Assembly (NCBI RefSeq): GCF_009857815.1
Contig: NZ_WVVW01000001.1
Location: forward strand, 310,001 to 374,000
Direction of reading: 5' to 3'
Length of the DNA stretch: 64,000 nucleotides
Source: Pseudomaricurvus sp. HS19
GTDB lineage: Bacteria > Pseudomonadota > Gammaproteobacteria > Pseudomonadales > Cellvibrionaceae
Below are positions 52,228 to 60,499 of the stretch, in pieces (within the stretch, counting starts at the first letter, position 1; the number at the start of each line of letters is the position of its first letter). The translations under genes and the position numbers were made by a program. Below the pieces are notes generated by a model that was given only the letters and a program-made list of their open reading frames with translations, did not search any database and was not told where the DNA came from.

Positions 52228-53106
52228 ATGGAAGATCTGAAACGAGTTCAGACTCAGGACGAACGAGCGCAGGCTATGAAGCGTAACGAAGAAAATACCC
52301 ATTCAAATACCACAGCTCCTCAGGGGGAGTCCCCGCCGCCGCAGACCGGTGCCGGTCGGCAACAGGCAGGCATGGTGTCGCGTCGCAATCTCGCCGCGGC
52401 TGGTGCCTCGGCGTCAGTGATGATGTCCCTTTTCAGCCGTCCGGTGTTCGGCTCCAGCATCTGTTCGGTGTCGGGGCTGACGTCAGGTAACGTTTCCGGA
52501 CACGAGCACGAGTGCAGTGGCCAGGGATGTACTCCCGGCTATTACAAAAACAATATTGACGGTTGGCCTCCGGGCTACAATCCGGGGACGCCGGTTCTGA
52601 AGTCCAGTGGGAAAATCGATTTTTACAGCGCTGAAGGCGGAACTACCTTTATCGGTACCTTCATGTTTGAGCCGGCTATTGCGGGTGTAGAGCCTTTCAG
52701 TTCGTCCCCTTACCCGGTCACCTTATGGCAGGTGCTTAATGAGCACAGTGCAGGCAACGGGCAGCAGGATTATGGCAGCCTGGGAACTTTCCACTTTCAT
52801 TTGGTGGCAGCCTTGTTTAATGCGGAGCACGCACCGACCTTGTATGGTGCAACACCTGATCAGGTGAAGGCATTGGCGTTGGCAGTGAATTCCGGTGAGG
52901 GCGAGTACATGGGTAAAACCATTACGCGTGCCGAAGTCGCGGAGCTGTTTGCCACCTTGAACGAAAGGGGCGATTGCTTTTTTAACGCTCACGGTGAAGT
53001 CGAAAAAGGCTATACCATCGTGGATGGTGAGGTGGTCGCCTACTGCGAAGCCGGCTATTACTATGACCGGGACAAGATGATGTGTGTGAAGGAAGGCAGT
53101 GAGTAA
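52228..53106 (+). CDS. Exported Cys-containing protein beside the HPr-rel-A cassette
   Basis: A 292-residue protein I cannot place in a named family. The N-terminus has a long polar leader, then a twin-arginine-like motif SRRNLAAAGAS (RR at 52-53) before a weakly hydrophobic stretch. The body starts with a Cys-rich segment (ECSGQGCTPGYYKNNIDGWP), a TPGYWKNH-like motif seen in secreted bacterial proteins, followed by a helical region rich in HFHLVAALFNAEHA and a C-terminal tail with spaced cysteines. It lies 2 bp before the PqqD-like gene, so it is probably co-transcribed and a candidate substrate of that system. A GTG 30 bp upstream is an alternative start. Confidence 0.65.
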   Translation: MEDLKRVQTQDERAQAMKRNEENTHSNTTAPQGESPPPQTGAGRQQAGMVSRRNLAAAGASASVMMSLFSRPVFGSSICSVSGLTSGNVSGHEHECSGQGCTPGYYKNNIDGWPPGYNPGTPVLKSSGKIDFYSAEGGTTFIGTFMFEPAIAGVEPFSSSPYPVTLWQVLNEHSAGNGQQDYGSLGTFHFHLVAALFNAEHAPTLYGATPDQVKALALAVNSGEGEYMGKTITRAEVAELFATLNERGDCFFNAHGEVEKGYTIVDGEVVAYCEAGYYYDRDKMMCVKEGSE

Positions 53107-53108
53107 CC

Positions 53109-53423
53109 ATGCCTGACATTGGGGCTGCTGCTGCCCGTTGGCGTCTGGTGGAGGGGGTTGTGCTGGATGGCTGGCCAGATGAACCGGAAGCGGTTGCCTA
53201 CAACCGACTCTCCGGTGATTTGCATGTAATCCCGCCGCCTCAGTGTCTGTTCCTGAAGCACATACAGCAGGGCCCGCTGACCACTGAAGAGTTGTTTGCG
53301 AGACTTGATGTCAGTGATGGCGAGGCTGTCCGTTCCATCGTTTCGGTCGCTGGACTGGAGTCCCGTCTGGCGCAGTTGGCTGTTTTGGGGGTTGTGGCGC
53401 AATCTCACTGCGCCCGCGATTAG
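53109..53423 (+). CDS. HPr-rel-A system PqqD-family peptide chaperone
   Basis: A 104-residue PqqD-fold protein. Segments WPDEPEAVAYNRLSGDLHVI and LTTEELFARLDVSDGE match PqqD-like winged-helix domains that bind leader peptides of modified peptides. Together with the next gene it matches the pairing known in protein-family databases as the HPr-rel-A system. It begins 2 bp after the upstream gene and ends 43 bp before the kinase gene. The peptide it serves is not established. Confidence 0.83.
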   Translation: MPDIGAAAARWRLVEGVVLDGWPDEPEAVAYNRLSGDLHVIPPPQCLFLKHIQQGPLTTEELFARLDVSDGEAVRSIVSVAGLESRLAQLAVLGVVAQSHCARD

Positions 53424-53466
53424 AATTGGCAATACAACGAATTCGTAACACACGGAAGCAATCCTG

Positions 53467-54372
53467 GTGAATCCGCACCTCAACCTGAAAGTAGGGCCGT
53501 TTACGGTACAGGTGTCCAGTAATATCGCAGTAGTACTGGACGGTGCTCGACTCCTCTACAGTGATCGCGAGATCGCTCCTCCCGACTTTGTCGATTTCCA
53601 TATCTCCATGGCGCGGCCTTCAGGTTTGCGCGGCTGGTGGCGTCCACAGGTTAACTTCAGGCTTGATGGGCATGCGCCATTCAAACCTTTGCCGCTGTCC
53701 CAGGCGCTGCCCATGTTTGAGTGGGGGTTGAACTGGTGTATTACCAGCCATTGTCTTGATTACCTGATCATTCATGCCGCCGTGGTCGAAAAGAACGGTC
53801 AGGCGCTGGTGATGCCGGCTCCCCCGGGATCGGGGAAAAGTACCCTGTGTGCTGCGCTGGTGTGTAACGGCTGGCGTCTTCTGTCTGATGAGCTGGCGCT
53901 GTTGAAACTGGACGGCTCGGGTGAAGTGGTGCCTCTGGCAAGACCTGTCTGCCTGAAAAATGAATCTGTAAGCCTGATTTCCGGCCGTTTCCCGCAGGCG
54001 CAATTCGGGCCGGTGTGTAATGACACTATCAAGGGCGATGTCGCTCACATGCTGGCACCTGCCGACAGTGTCTTCAGGGTAGAGGAGGCGGCAAAGGTCC
54101 AGGGAGTCATTTTTCCGCGCTATATAAAGGGCGCTGAGACCCAGCTTTGGTTACGTTCCCGTGCCTATACATTGCTGGAACTGGCGAAGCAGTCGTTCAA
54201 TTTTCATGTGCTGGGCGAGCAGGCCTATCAGGTACTCCGTGGTGTGGTGGACCAAAGCCAGTGTTATGACTTTCACTATTCTGACCTGGAGCAGGCGTTG
54301 CAGTTGTTTGACGAGCTGGTGGACGAGGTCGAGCCGTTGACGGGGCAGGGGGATAGTCAATATGTCCTTTAG
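53467..54372 (+). CDS. HprK-related kinase A
   Basis: A 301-residue P-loop protein homologous to HPr kinase/phosphorylase but lacking its N-terminal domain. Walker A is APPGSGKST at 118-126 and an acidic pair lies in LLSDELALL at 141-142. HprK phosphorylates Ser46 of HPr in other bacteria; members of this subgroup occur next to a PqqD-like protein and a nucleotidyltransferase and are thought to act on something else. It starts with GTG and overlaps the next gene by 11 bp. Confidence 0.83.
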   Translation: MNPHLNLKVGPFTVQVSSNIAVVLDGARLLYSDREIAPPDFVDFHISMARPSGLRGWWRPQVNFRLDGHAPFKPLPLSQALPMFEWGLNWCITSHCLDYLIIHAAVVEKNGQALVMPAPPGSGKSTLCAALVCNGWRLLSDELALLKLDGSGEVVPLARPVCLKNESVSLISGRFPQAQFGPVCNDTIKGDVAHMLAPADSVFRVEEAAKVQGVIFPRYIKGAETQLWLRSRAYTLLELAKQSFNFHVLGEQAYQVLRGVVDQSQCYDFHYSDLEQALQLFDELVDEVEPLTGQGDSQYVL

Positions 54373-55519
54373 CGCCTGTCTACTGATAGAGGTACTGCGA
54401 ACTCCCGAGATCTGCAGAAAATTGTCGTTGCCGGAATGGGACTTGCTGATCCGCCAGGCCCGGATCGCCACAATGATGGGGCGCCTGTACGTCCTGTTTG
54501 AGCAGAATCAGCTGTTGGACGCCATTCCCCGGGAGCCTTTCAGGCATCTGCGCTGGGGCAAAATTATGGCAGATCGCCACAAGGCTTCCGTGGTGCGTGA
54601 GCTGGTCAGCTTGCGGGATTCATTGGTGGATCTTGATGAGCCGGTTATCGTCCTCAAGGGTGCCGCGTACAGTGGCTCCGGGTTAGGTGCGGGCGCCGGA
54701 AGATTGTTTTCGGATATCGATATTCTGGTGCCGAAGGCGGTGCTGGATGGTGCCGAGGAGCTGTTGCAGATGGATGGCTGGTACACCACTCATCTGGATG
54801 CTTACGACCAACGCTATTACCGTCGCTGGATGCATGAATTGCCGCCCATGCGGCATGGCAAGCGTGGCACCGAGCTGGATGTTCATCACAATATCCTGCC
54901 GGAAACCGCTGTGGTGACGCCGGATGCGGGGCTTTTGTTCGGGCGCAAGGTGCCGCTGCCGGAGGTGGACGGTCTATGGCGCCTCGGAGACGAGGATCTG
55001 GTGTTGCACAGTGCTTCACACCTCTTTTTTGATGGCGAGTTCACCTCGGCATTGCGCGATCTGGACGATATCAACAGCCTGTTGAAGGAACTGTGCCTGC
55101 TCGCTGATCGCTGGTCAGGCTTGCTGGGTCGGGCCGGGGAGTTGGGGTTGCAGTATCCGCTCTACCTGGCGCTCTATTATTGCCGTGAGTGGTTTGCACT
55201 GCCTGTGCCGGACAGTGTCATGGCGGAAGCCCGCTCCCAATTACCGTTTGGGAATCTACGTTTGCAGTTCGGGCTTTGGACTATGAACAGGGGGTTGCTG
55301 CCTGATCATGAAAGCTGTTCTCTGTACGGCAGTGGGTTGGCTCGCTGGATGCTCTATGTCCGATCCCATTACCTGAAGATGCCGTTGCGGTTGCTGGTTC
55401 CGCACCTCCTGCACAAGGCGCTGGCGCCAAGATTTGAGCATCTTTTCAAATCAGACGATTCCACGCCACGCACGGTGGATGAGTTTCTGAACCAATTGGG
55501 GCGCGAAAAACGCGTCTGA
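54362..55519 (+). CDS. Nucleotidyltransferase family protein of the HPr-rel-A cassette
   Basis: A 385-residue protein of the NTP_transf_5-type nucleotidyltransferase family. The core carries LKGAAYSGSGLGAGAGRLFSDIDILVP, where the GR...SDIDILV pattern supplies the metal-binding aspartates, and ELDVHHNI adds a third acid and His. Such enzymes transfer a nucleotide to an unknown acceptor. It overlaps the kinase gene by 11 bp, so kinase and transferase are translated together. The tail (300-385) is basic and helical. Confidence 0.8.
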   Translation: MSFSACLLIEVLRTPEICRKLSLPEWDLLIRQARIATMMGRLYVLFEQNQLLDAIPREPFRHLRWGKIMADRHKASVVRELVSLRDSLVDLDEPVIVLKGAAYSGSGLGAGAGRLFSDIDILVPKAVLDGAEELLQMDGWYTTHLDAYDQRYYRRWMHELPPMRHGKRGTELDVHHNILPETAVVTPDAGLLFGRKVPLPEVDGLWRLGDEDLVLHSASHLFFDGEFTSALRDLDDINSLLKELCLLADRWSGLLGRAGELGLQYPLYLALYYCREWFALPVPDSVMAEARSQLPFGNLRLQFGLWTMNRGLLPDHESCSLYGSGLARWMLYVRSHYLKMPLRLLVPHLLHKALAPRFEHLFKSDDSTPRTVDEFLNQLGREKRV

Positions 55520-55740
55520 ATTCTGCTGAACCTTAATGCTGCGGGTCCCGCATTCCGGGGGCCGGATTCTCAGGGGAAAGCCCGACAACAAAAGCGCAGT
55601 TTCAGGTTCCCGGACAGGGACGCGGCCCGGGTTGGCGCAAGCCTGTTGATTTGACTTGAGAATACGGCAGGAGAGTGGCGTTGGGACCGTAAGCCAGCCC
55701 CCCGTTACGGCGCTTTAGGTAGAATTTTGGTTGCGCTGCT
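55520..55740. other. Intergenic region between convergent genes
   Basis: 221 bp with no gene and no clear terminator hairpin with a T run. It separates the HPr-rel-A cassette from the XrtA-associated ATPase. Confidence 0.5.
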
Positions 55741-56607
55741 TCAAATACTTTTCAGCGTCGTTGCCGGCGGTGCGGTGAGCTCCTCCCCTTGCAGGAGTTC
55801 TTCTTCTACCAGGCTCTTGACCACTTCCTTGATGTCCTTCAGATCAATATGGTGTTTGTCTTCCACCATGCCGTGCAGGAACAGGCGACTGCAGATCAGG
55901 TTGATGATGCGCGGGGTGCCCCGGCTGGCCTGATGTATTACGGGGAAGACCGCTGGCTCAAAGGTTGGATCCATTTTCCAGCCCACTTGTGACAGGCGGT
56001 AGAGGATGTATTTTTGGGTATCTTCAACGCTCAGGGGCTTGAGATGGCAGGTGGCAATAACCCGTTGGCGCAACTGTTCCAGGTTGGGGGCGCTGATGGT
56101 CTGGCGCAGCTCGCTTTGGCCCACCAGGAAAATCTGCAGCAGCGGTTGGTTATTTTGTTGCAGATTGGTCAGGAGCCGAAGTTCTTCCAGGGCACTGGCG
56201 GATAGGTCTTGCGCCTCATCGATAATCAGCAGGCTTCTTCGGCCTTCAGAGTGCAGCTGCAGCAACAGCTCTTTCACCTTGTGCAGGATCAGGGACTTGT
56301 ATTCGGTGTTACTGTCGATGCCGAAGTTGAGGGCGATCAGGCGAATCAGGTCATCGCCGTCCAACTGCGTACAGTTGAGGTTGGTGCAGCGCACCTGGCT
56401 GCCGTCAAACTCTGACATCAGGTTGCTGATCAGCGTGGATTTTCCCGTCCCGGGATTGCCGGTCACCACCACGAACCCTTCACCACGATACAGCGCATAA
56501 TGCATGTAGGCTTTGGCGTTTTTATAGCTGGCGTGGTTGTAGCACAGGCGTGAGTCAGGTGTTAGCCGGAAAGGCTCTTCTTTCAGTCCATAGAAGGATT
56601 CATACAT
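55741..56607 (-). CDS. XrtA/PEP-CTERM system-associated ATPase
   Basis: A 288-residue ExeA-like AAA ATPase. It starts MYESFYGLKEEPFRLTPD, the family hallmark, with Walker A GNPGTGKST at 50-58, Walker B SLLIIDEAQDL and sensor segment FLVGQSELR. This subgroup (TIGR03015-like) is found in XrtA loci and is thought to help assemble the secretion machinery at the inner membrane. It is divergent from the export lipoprotein gene, with a 511-bp gap between them. Confidence 0.9.
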   Translation of the reverse strand: MYESFYGLKEEPFRLTPDSRLCYNHASYKNAKAYMHYALYRGEGFVVVTGNPGTGKSTLISNLMSEFDGSQVRCTNLNCTQLDGDDLIRLIALNFGIDSNTEYKSLILHKVKELLLQLHSEGRRSLLIIDEAQDLSASALEELRLLTNLQQNNQPLLQIFLVGQSELRQTISAPNLEQLRQRVIATCHLKPLSVEDTQKYILYRLSQVGWKMDPTFEPAVFPVIHQASRGTPRIINLICSRLFLHGMVEDKHHIDLKDIKEVVKSLVEEELLQGEELTAPPATTLKSI

Positions 56608-57118
56608 CTCAGGTATCCGTCCTTTTGATCCTCTGATTGCGTGAGTGCGCCGGTAATTGTGTAACCGCTCTTATAGTGCGCACCGATGAAGCATACAACG
56701 TTCTGTAAAAAAAATCGCCTGAAGCCTGAAGGAAGTCCTGCGGAGCTTGATGCTCCTGGGATTTCTGCTACGACTGTAAAAATAGCTGACAGTTGTCGGT
56801 GGATTTCTTATATAGCTAACAAAGATAAGCAGACTGCTTTTTTATATTTTAAAAATATTTTGACGGAAAAAAATGCCGTTAACCAGCAGAGGGGTACTCA
56901 AAACGCCTCAGCGATGCCGATGAATTTTGAGAATTCCGTGTTTCTTTTTGTTTAGTGGTTGTTTCTGTTCATCGAGGAGGTTTAGTATTGGCGCCTGATA
57001 GAACAATTTTTCCGCCCACACCTCTTTATCAGTGCAGAATCAGGAATTGCACTTGGGGTGATGACCGAAGGTCATGCCGGTGCGTCCAAGCCAAATCACA
57101 GAGATAGGAGGTTGACCT
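56608..57118. other. AT-rich intergenic leader of the polysaccharide export operon
   Basis: A 511-bp divergent promoter region, notably AT-rich (around 56800-56960) compared with its neighbours. An 89-codon frame at 56686-56955 has no recognisable features and I do not call it. A perfect hairpin with a GAA triloop (ATGACC / GGTCAT) lies at 57061-57075, followed by AGGAGG as ribosome site of the export gene, so it may shape the mRNA leader. Confidence 0.5.
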
Positions 57119-57745
57119 GTGTTTAAGGGTATCTTTGCGGTCCTCTCACGACTTTGCATACTGCCAGTTTTTGTCGTCGGTACGTTTCTGGCGGGTTGCG
57201 CCGGTAACACAACCTACCCGGAGGTCAGTCAGGCCCCGGATTACGAGTATATCGTCGGCGCCGGAGATTCTGTCGAGATCTTCGTCTGGGGGAATCCCGA
57301 ACTCAGTACCACGGTCGTTGTCCGTCCCGATGGTAAAATTACCACCCGCCTGGTTGAGGATATCCCCGCCAGTGGCCGCAGCTCCACGCAATTGGCCAGG
57401 GAGATTGAAACTGCCTACTCCCGCTACGTGAAAAGCCCTGTGGTCAGTGTCATCGTGAATCGCTTTGTCGGTGTCCCAACCCAGCAGGTCCGGGTGGTGG
57501 GGGAAGCGCTGCAGCCACTCAGCGTGCCCTACAACAAGCACATGTCTCTGCTTGACCTGATGATCGCCGTGGGAGGTCTCAGCGAATTCGCTGCGGGTAA
57601 CAAGTCTGTCCTGGTGAGAAACTTCAATGGCCAGCAGGAGATGTACACGCTGCGTCTGGACGACCTTCTCAAGGACGGGGATATCTCTGTCAACACTCCC
57701 ATGATGCCGGGCGATATTGTGATCATACCTGAAGCCTGGTTCTGA
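57119..57745 (+). CDS. XrtA system polysaccharide export lipoprotein (Wza-like, SLBB)
   Basis: A 208-residue outer-membrane export protein. The signal segment ends with lipobox FLAGC near residue 26. The polysaccharide export domain follows (YIVGAGDSVEIFVWGNPELSTTVVVRPDGKITTRLV), then an SLBB domain (VRVVGEALQPLSVPYNKHMSLLDLMIAVGGLSEFA). It should form the outer-membrane channel for the polysaccharide. GTG start with AGGAGG eight bases upstream. First gene of the export operon. Confidence 0.9.
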   Translation: MFKGIFAVLSRLCILPVFVVGTFLAGCAGNTTYPEVSQAPDYEYIVGAGDSVEIFVWGNPELSTTVVVRPDGKITTRLVEDIPASGRSSTQLAREIETAYSRYVKSPVVSVIVNRFVGVPTQQVRVVGEALQPLSVPYNKHMSLLDLMIAVGGLSEFAAGNKSVLVRNFNGQQEMYTLRLDDLLKDGDISVNTPMMPGDIVIIPEAWF

Positions 57746-57802
57746 GGGGCACTGCAGGGTCTGAACATCGAACAGCAAACTATGGATAGTTAGGATAAGG
57801 GA

Positions 57803-59344
57803 ATGCAGCAGTTATTAGCCCAGGCATATGGATATTTATTGGGGGTTTGGCGATTTCGTTGGCCAGCGCTCGGCATTGCGTGGGCGTTTGCCCTGGTAGG
57901 TTGGTTGTGGGTCTGGTCTCTGCCTGAGTCCTATCTTGCCACGGCCAGACTGGATGTAGACAGCCGCAGCATTCTCAGGCCCTTGCTGCGAGGATTGGCA
58001 ATTCAGCCGGATCTGGAGCAGCGGGTTGCCCTGATGAGTAAAACCCTGCTCAGCAGGCCCAATCTGGAAAAGCTGATGCGTATGGCCGATCTTGACCTCA
58101 AGGCCAAGTCGGACTTGCAGGAAGAACGTATGCTGAATGAGCTGCGTTCCAATATCACCCTCAACGGTGATCGTCGCAACAGCTCCCTCTACTATGTTTC
58201 CTTTCGGCATGAGGATCGCGATACCGCAAAGCGGGTTGTCCAGTCGCTCATAACCATTTTTATCGAAAGTGCCCTGGGGGATAAGCGCAAGGACAGCAGT
58301 GGCGCCCAGGCATTCCTCGATCAGCAGATTGAAGAGTATGAGTTGCGCCTTTCCCAGGCGGAAAAGCGGCTGGCGGATTTTAAACAGCAGAATGCCGGTC
58401 AGATGCCGGGTGAGGCAGGGAGCTACTATGTCAGGCTCGAGTCCGAGCGCTCGAAGCTGAAGTCTGCCACGCTGGAGCTCAAGGAGCTGGAAAACAGGAA
58501 GGCAGAGCTCAACCGTCAGCTGCAGGGCGAGGAGCCGGCTATGTTCTCCAATAGCCTGTCCGGCGCCAGCCTGGCGTCCCCCCTTGATCAGCGGATTAAT
58601 GCCCTGCAGGAGAAGCTGGACTCGCTCACCGTCAACTATACCGAGTTACACCCATCCGTCATTCAGCTGAAGGATCGTATCAGGGCCCTGCAGCGTCAGC
58701 GGGAGAGGGACCTGAAAAAGGCCATGGAAGAGCGCCCGGCCAGTTTTGCCGGATTGGATGAGAGCCCGGTGTACCAGAGCATGAGGACCATGTTGGCGGA
58801 AACCGAGGCTCGTATCGCCGAAGTTTCAGTGCGGGTCGAAGAGTTTGGTCAAAGGGTCAAATCCCTCGAAGACGCGGTCAACAGCATTCCCGATATCGAG
58901 GTGGAGCTGCAGCAACTGGATCGGGACTATCGAGTGGTTTCGCAACAGCATGATGCTCTGCTCAAGCGCAGGGAGTCTGCCATGCTGTCCGAGAAAGTCG
59001 AAAAGACAGCGGAAGATATTAAGTTCCGTGTGGTCGATCCTCCCTACGTGCCGCTCAAACCGACAGAACCTAACAAGTTGTTGCTGAATGCCATGGTACT
59101 GGTGTTGTCATTGGGTATCAGTGGTGGTGTGGCGCTGCTGATATCGTTGATAAAGCCGGTATTTGTGGATCGTCATACGGTTACCGAGAAGCTGGGTCTG
59201 CCGGTTTTGGGGTGCGTAACCGTGATTACGACACCTGAACAGGAGCAGCTGCAACTGCGTAATACGATTATGTTCGGTTCGGGTCTGGTGTCATTGGTGG
59301 TTGTCTTTGCCGGGGTCAGTGCTGGCCAGGGTTTGATCTTCTGA
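57803..59344 (+). CDS. XrtA system polysaccharide chain-length determinant protein
   Basis: A 513-residue Wzz/GumC-like inner-membrane protein. A helix near residues 16-36 and another near 425-447 frame a large periplasmic part with Wzz motif at the start (SLPESYLATARLDVDSRSILRP) and long coiled coils (about 170-245 and 280-385, for example LSQAEKRLADFKQQNAG). The tail YVPLKPTEPNK precedes the second helix. A third hydrophobic stretch is at the C-terminus. It controls chain length and works with the tyrosine kinase encoded next. Confidence 0.9.
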   Translation: MQQLLAQAYGYLLGVWRFRWPALGIAWAFALVGWLWVWSLPESYLATARLDVDSRSILRPLLRGLAIQPDLEQRVALMSKTLLSRPNLEKLMRMADLDLKAKSDLQEERMLNELRSNITLNGDRRNSSLYYVSFRHEDRDTAKRVVQSLITIFIESALGDKRKDSSGAQAFLDQQIEEYELRLSQAEKRLADFKQQNAGQMPGEAGSYYVRLESERSKLKSATLELKELENRKAELNRQLQGEEPAMFSNSLSGASLASPLDQRINALQEKLDSLTVNYTELHPSVIQLKDRIRALQRQRERDLKKAMEERPASFAGLDESPVYQSMRTMLAETEARIAEVSVRVEEFGQRVKSLEDAVNSIPDIEVELQQLDRDYRVVSQQHDALLKRRESAMLSEKVEKTAEDIKFRVVDPPYVPLKPTEPNKLLLNAMVLVLSLGISGGVALLISLIKPVFVDRHTVTEKLGLPVLGCVTVITTPEQEQLQLRNTIMFGSGLVSLVVVFAGVSAGQGLIF

Positions 59345-59368
59345 GTTGAGGGCCAGCGAGCAACGAAT

Positions 59369-60499
59369 ATGAATATTATTGAAAAAGCTATCAGCAAACT
59401 GGAAAAGGAAAAGGGCAAAGACGCCCTGGTTCGCGACTCGGATAAGTTTAATCGTGAGAGACTCGCCGAAGACGTCAGTATGGATGCGGGTATTCCGGTA
59501 ATTCCAGACGCCTCAGCTGCTCCCGAAACTACCAGTCCTGAGGGTGTGGTAGCGGAGAAGGTGGCAGTAGAGAAGGCTGTCGGCGTGTCTGAACCTTCTA
59601 TATCGGCCCAGGCACAGATGGCAACGCCCGTCGTTGATGTCGATGAAGAGACTGCTGACCCGGAGGATACTGGCAATCGCAAGATACATAAGCTGCCTTT
59701 AAAGATGCTGGATCAGTACGGCCTGATCACTCCGCTGAAGCCGAAATCCAGAATTGCCGATGAATACCGCACGATTAAGCGGCCCCTGCTGCAAAACATG
59801 GAAGAGCGGGGCCCTGCCAAGATCGAGTCGGCGAACCTGATCATGGTGACCAGCGCAACTTCCGGAGAGGGAAAGACGTTTACAGCGCTCAACCTGGCTA
59901 TGAGCATGGCCACAGAGCAGGATAAAACCGTTTTGCTGGTCGATGCCGACGTCAGTAAGGCGTCCGCGGCCAAGATGTTGGGGATTCCGGACGATTCCGA
60001 AGGTTTGATCGATCTGCTTGAAAACCCGGACAAGCGATTCTCTGATGTCCTTCTCCATACTGACATTCCCAAGTTGAGGGTCCTTCCTGCGGGTGGCCTT
60101 CACGAGCACGCCACCGAGCTGCTGGCATCAGAGAAGATGACAGAATTGATGACCGAGCTTGCCAGCCGTTATCGCGACAGGGTGATCATTTTTGATTCGC
60201 CGCCACTGCTGCTGACTACCGAGGCGGCGGTTCTGGCCGGATTTATGGGGCAAATCGTTTTTGTAGTGGCGGCAGAGAAATCCTCCCAGACAGCTGTTGA
60301 GGATGCAGTCAAGCTTCTCGGTGATGACAAGTTGATCGGGGTCGTCCTCAACAGGGCGCGCAAGAATCCGCTTTTGAGCCATGGCTATGGTTATGGCTAC
60401 GGTTATGGATACGGCTACGGTTATGGCTATGGCGAAGATGGCAAGCCAACCAGCAGACATCGTTACAGTGGGAAGCAGCGTGGCAATACGGAAGTATAA
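59369..60499 (+). CDS. XrtA-associated tyrosine autokinase (BY-kinase)
   Basis: A 376-residue cytoplasmic kinase with an acidic, low-complexity N-terminal ~110 residues and a BY-kinase domain: Walker A TSATSGEGKT at 161-170, Walker A' VLLVDADVSK near 188-197 and Walker B RVIIFDSPPLL near 270. The C-terminus carries eight tyrosines in a Gly-Tyr repeat, the expected autophosphorylation cluster. It regulates polymer length with the chain-length protein. Its last ~20 bp overlap the next gene. Confidence 0.9.
   Translation: MNIIEKAISKLEKEKGKDALVRDSDKFNRERLAEDVSMDAGIPVIPDASAAPETTSPEGVVAEKVAVEKAVGVSEPSISAQAQMATPVVDVDEETADPEDTGNRKIHKLPLKMLDQYGLITPLKPKSRIADEYRTIKRPLLQNMEERGPAKIESANLIMVTSATSGEGKTFTALNLAMSMATEQDKTVLLVDADVSKASAAKMLGIPDDSEGLIDLLENPDKRFSDVLLHTDIPKLRVLPAGGLHEHATELLASEKMTELMTELASRYRDRVIIFDSPPLLLTTEAAVLAGFMGQIVFVVAAEKSSQTAVEDAVKLLGDDKLIGVVLNRARKNPLLSHGYGYGYGYGYGYGYGYGEDGKPTSRHRYSGKQRGNTEV
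60383..60430 (+). repeat. Eight GGN-TAY hexamers encoding a (Gly-Tyr)8 tail
   Basis: Eight consecutive hexamers encode Gly-Tyr. Third positions differ (GGC/GGT/GGA, TAT/TAC), so the tract looks kept by selection on the protein rather than produced by recent slippage. It lies near the kinase C-terminus. Confidence 0.95.

Noticed and set aside
56686-56955. 89-codon open frame in the AT-rich gap before the export operon
   Set aside because: No ribosome site, no family resemblance, codon content typical of random AT-rich sequence.
57020-57118. Cyclic-di-GMP (GEMM) riboswitch
   Set aside because: A GAA-loop hairpin is present but the conserved GEMM core sequence and second helix are not seen.
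60381-60479. Longer N-terminus of the beta-barrel protein (Met-Ala/Val-rich)
   Set aside because: It is the out-of-frame reading of the kinase Gly-Tyr repeat; a proper signal peptide starts after 60480.
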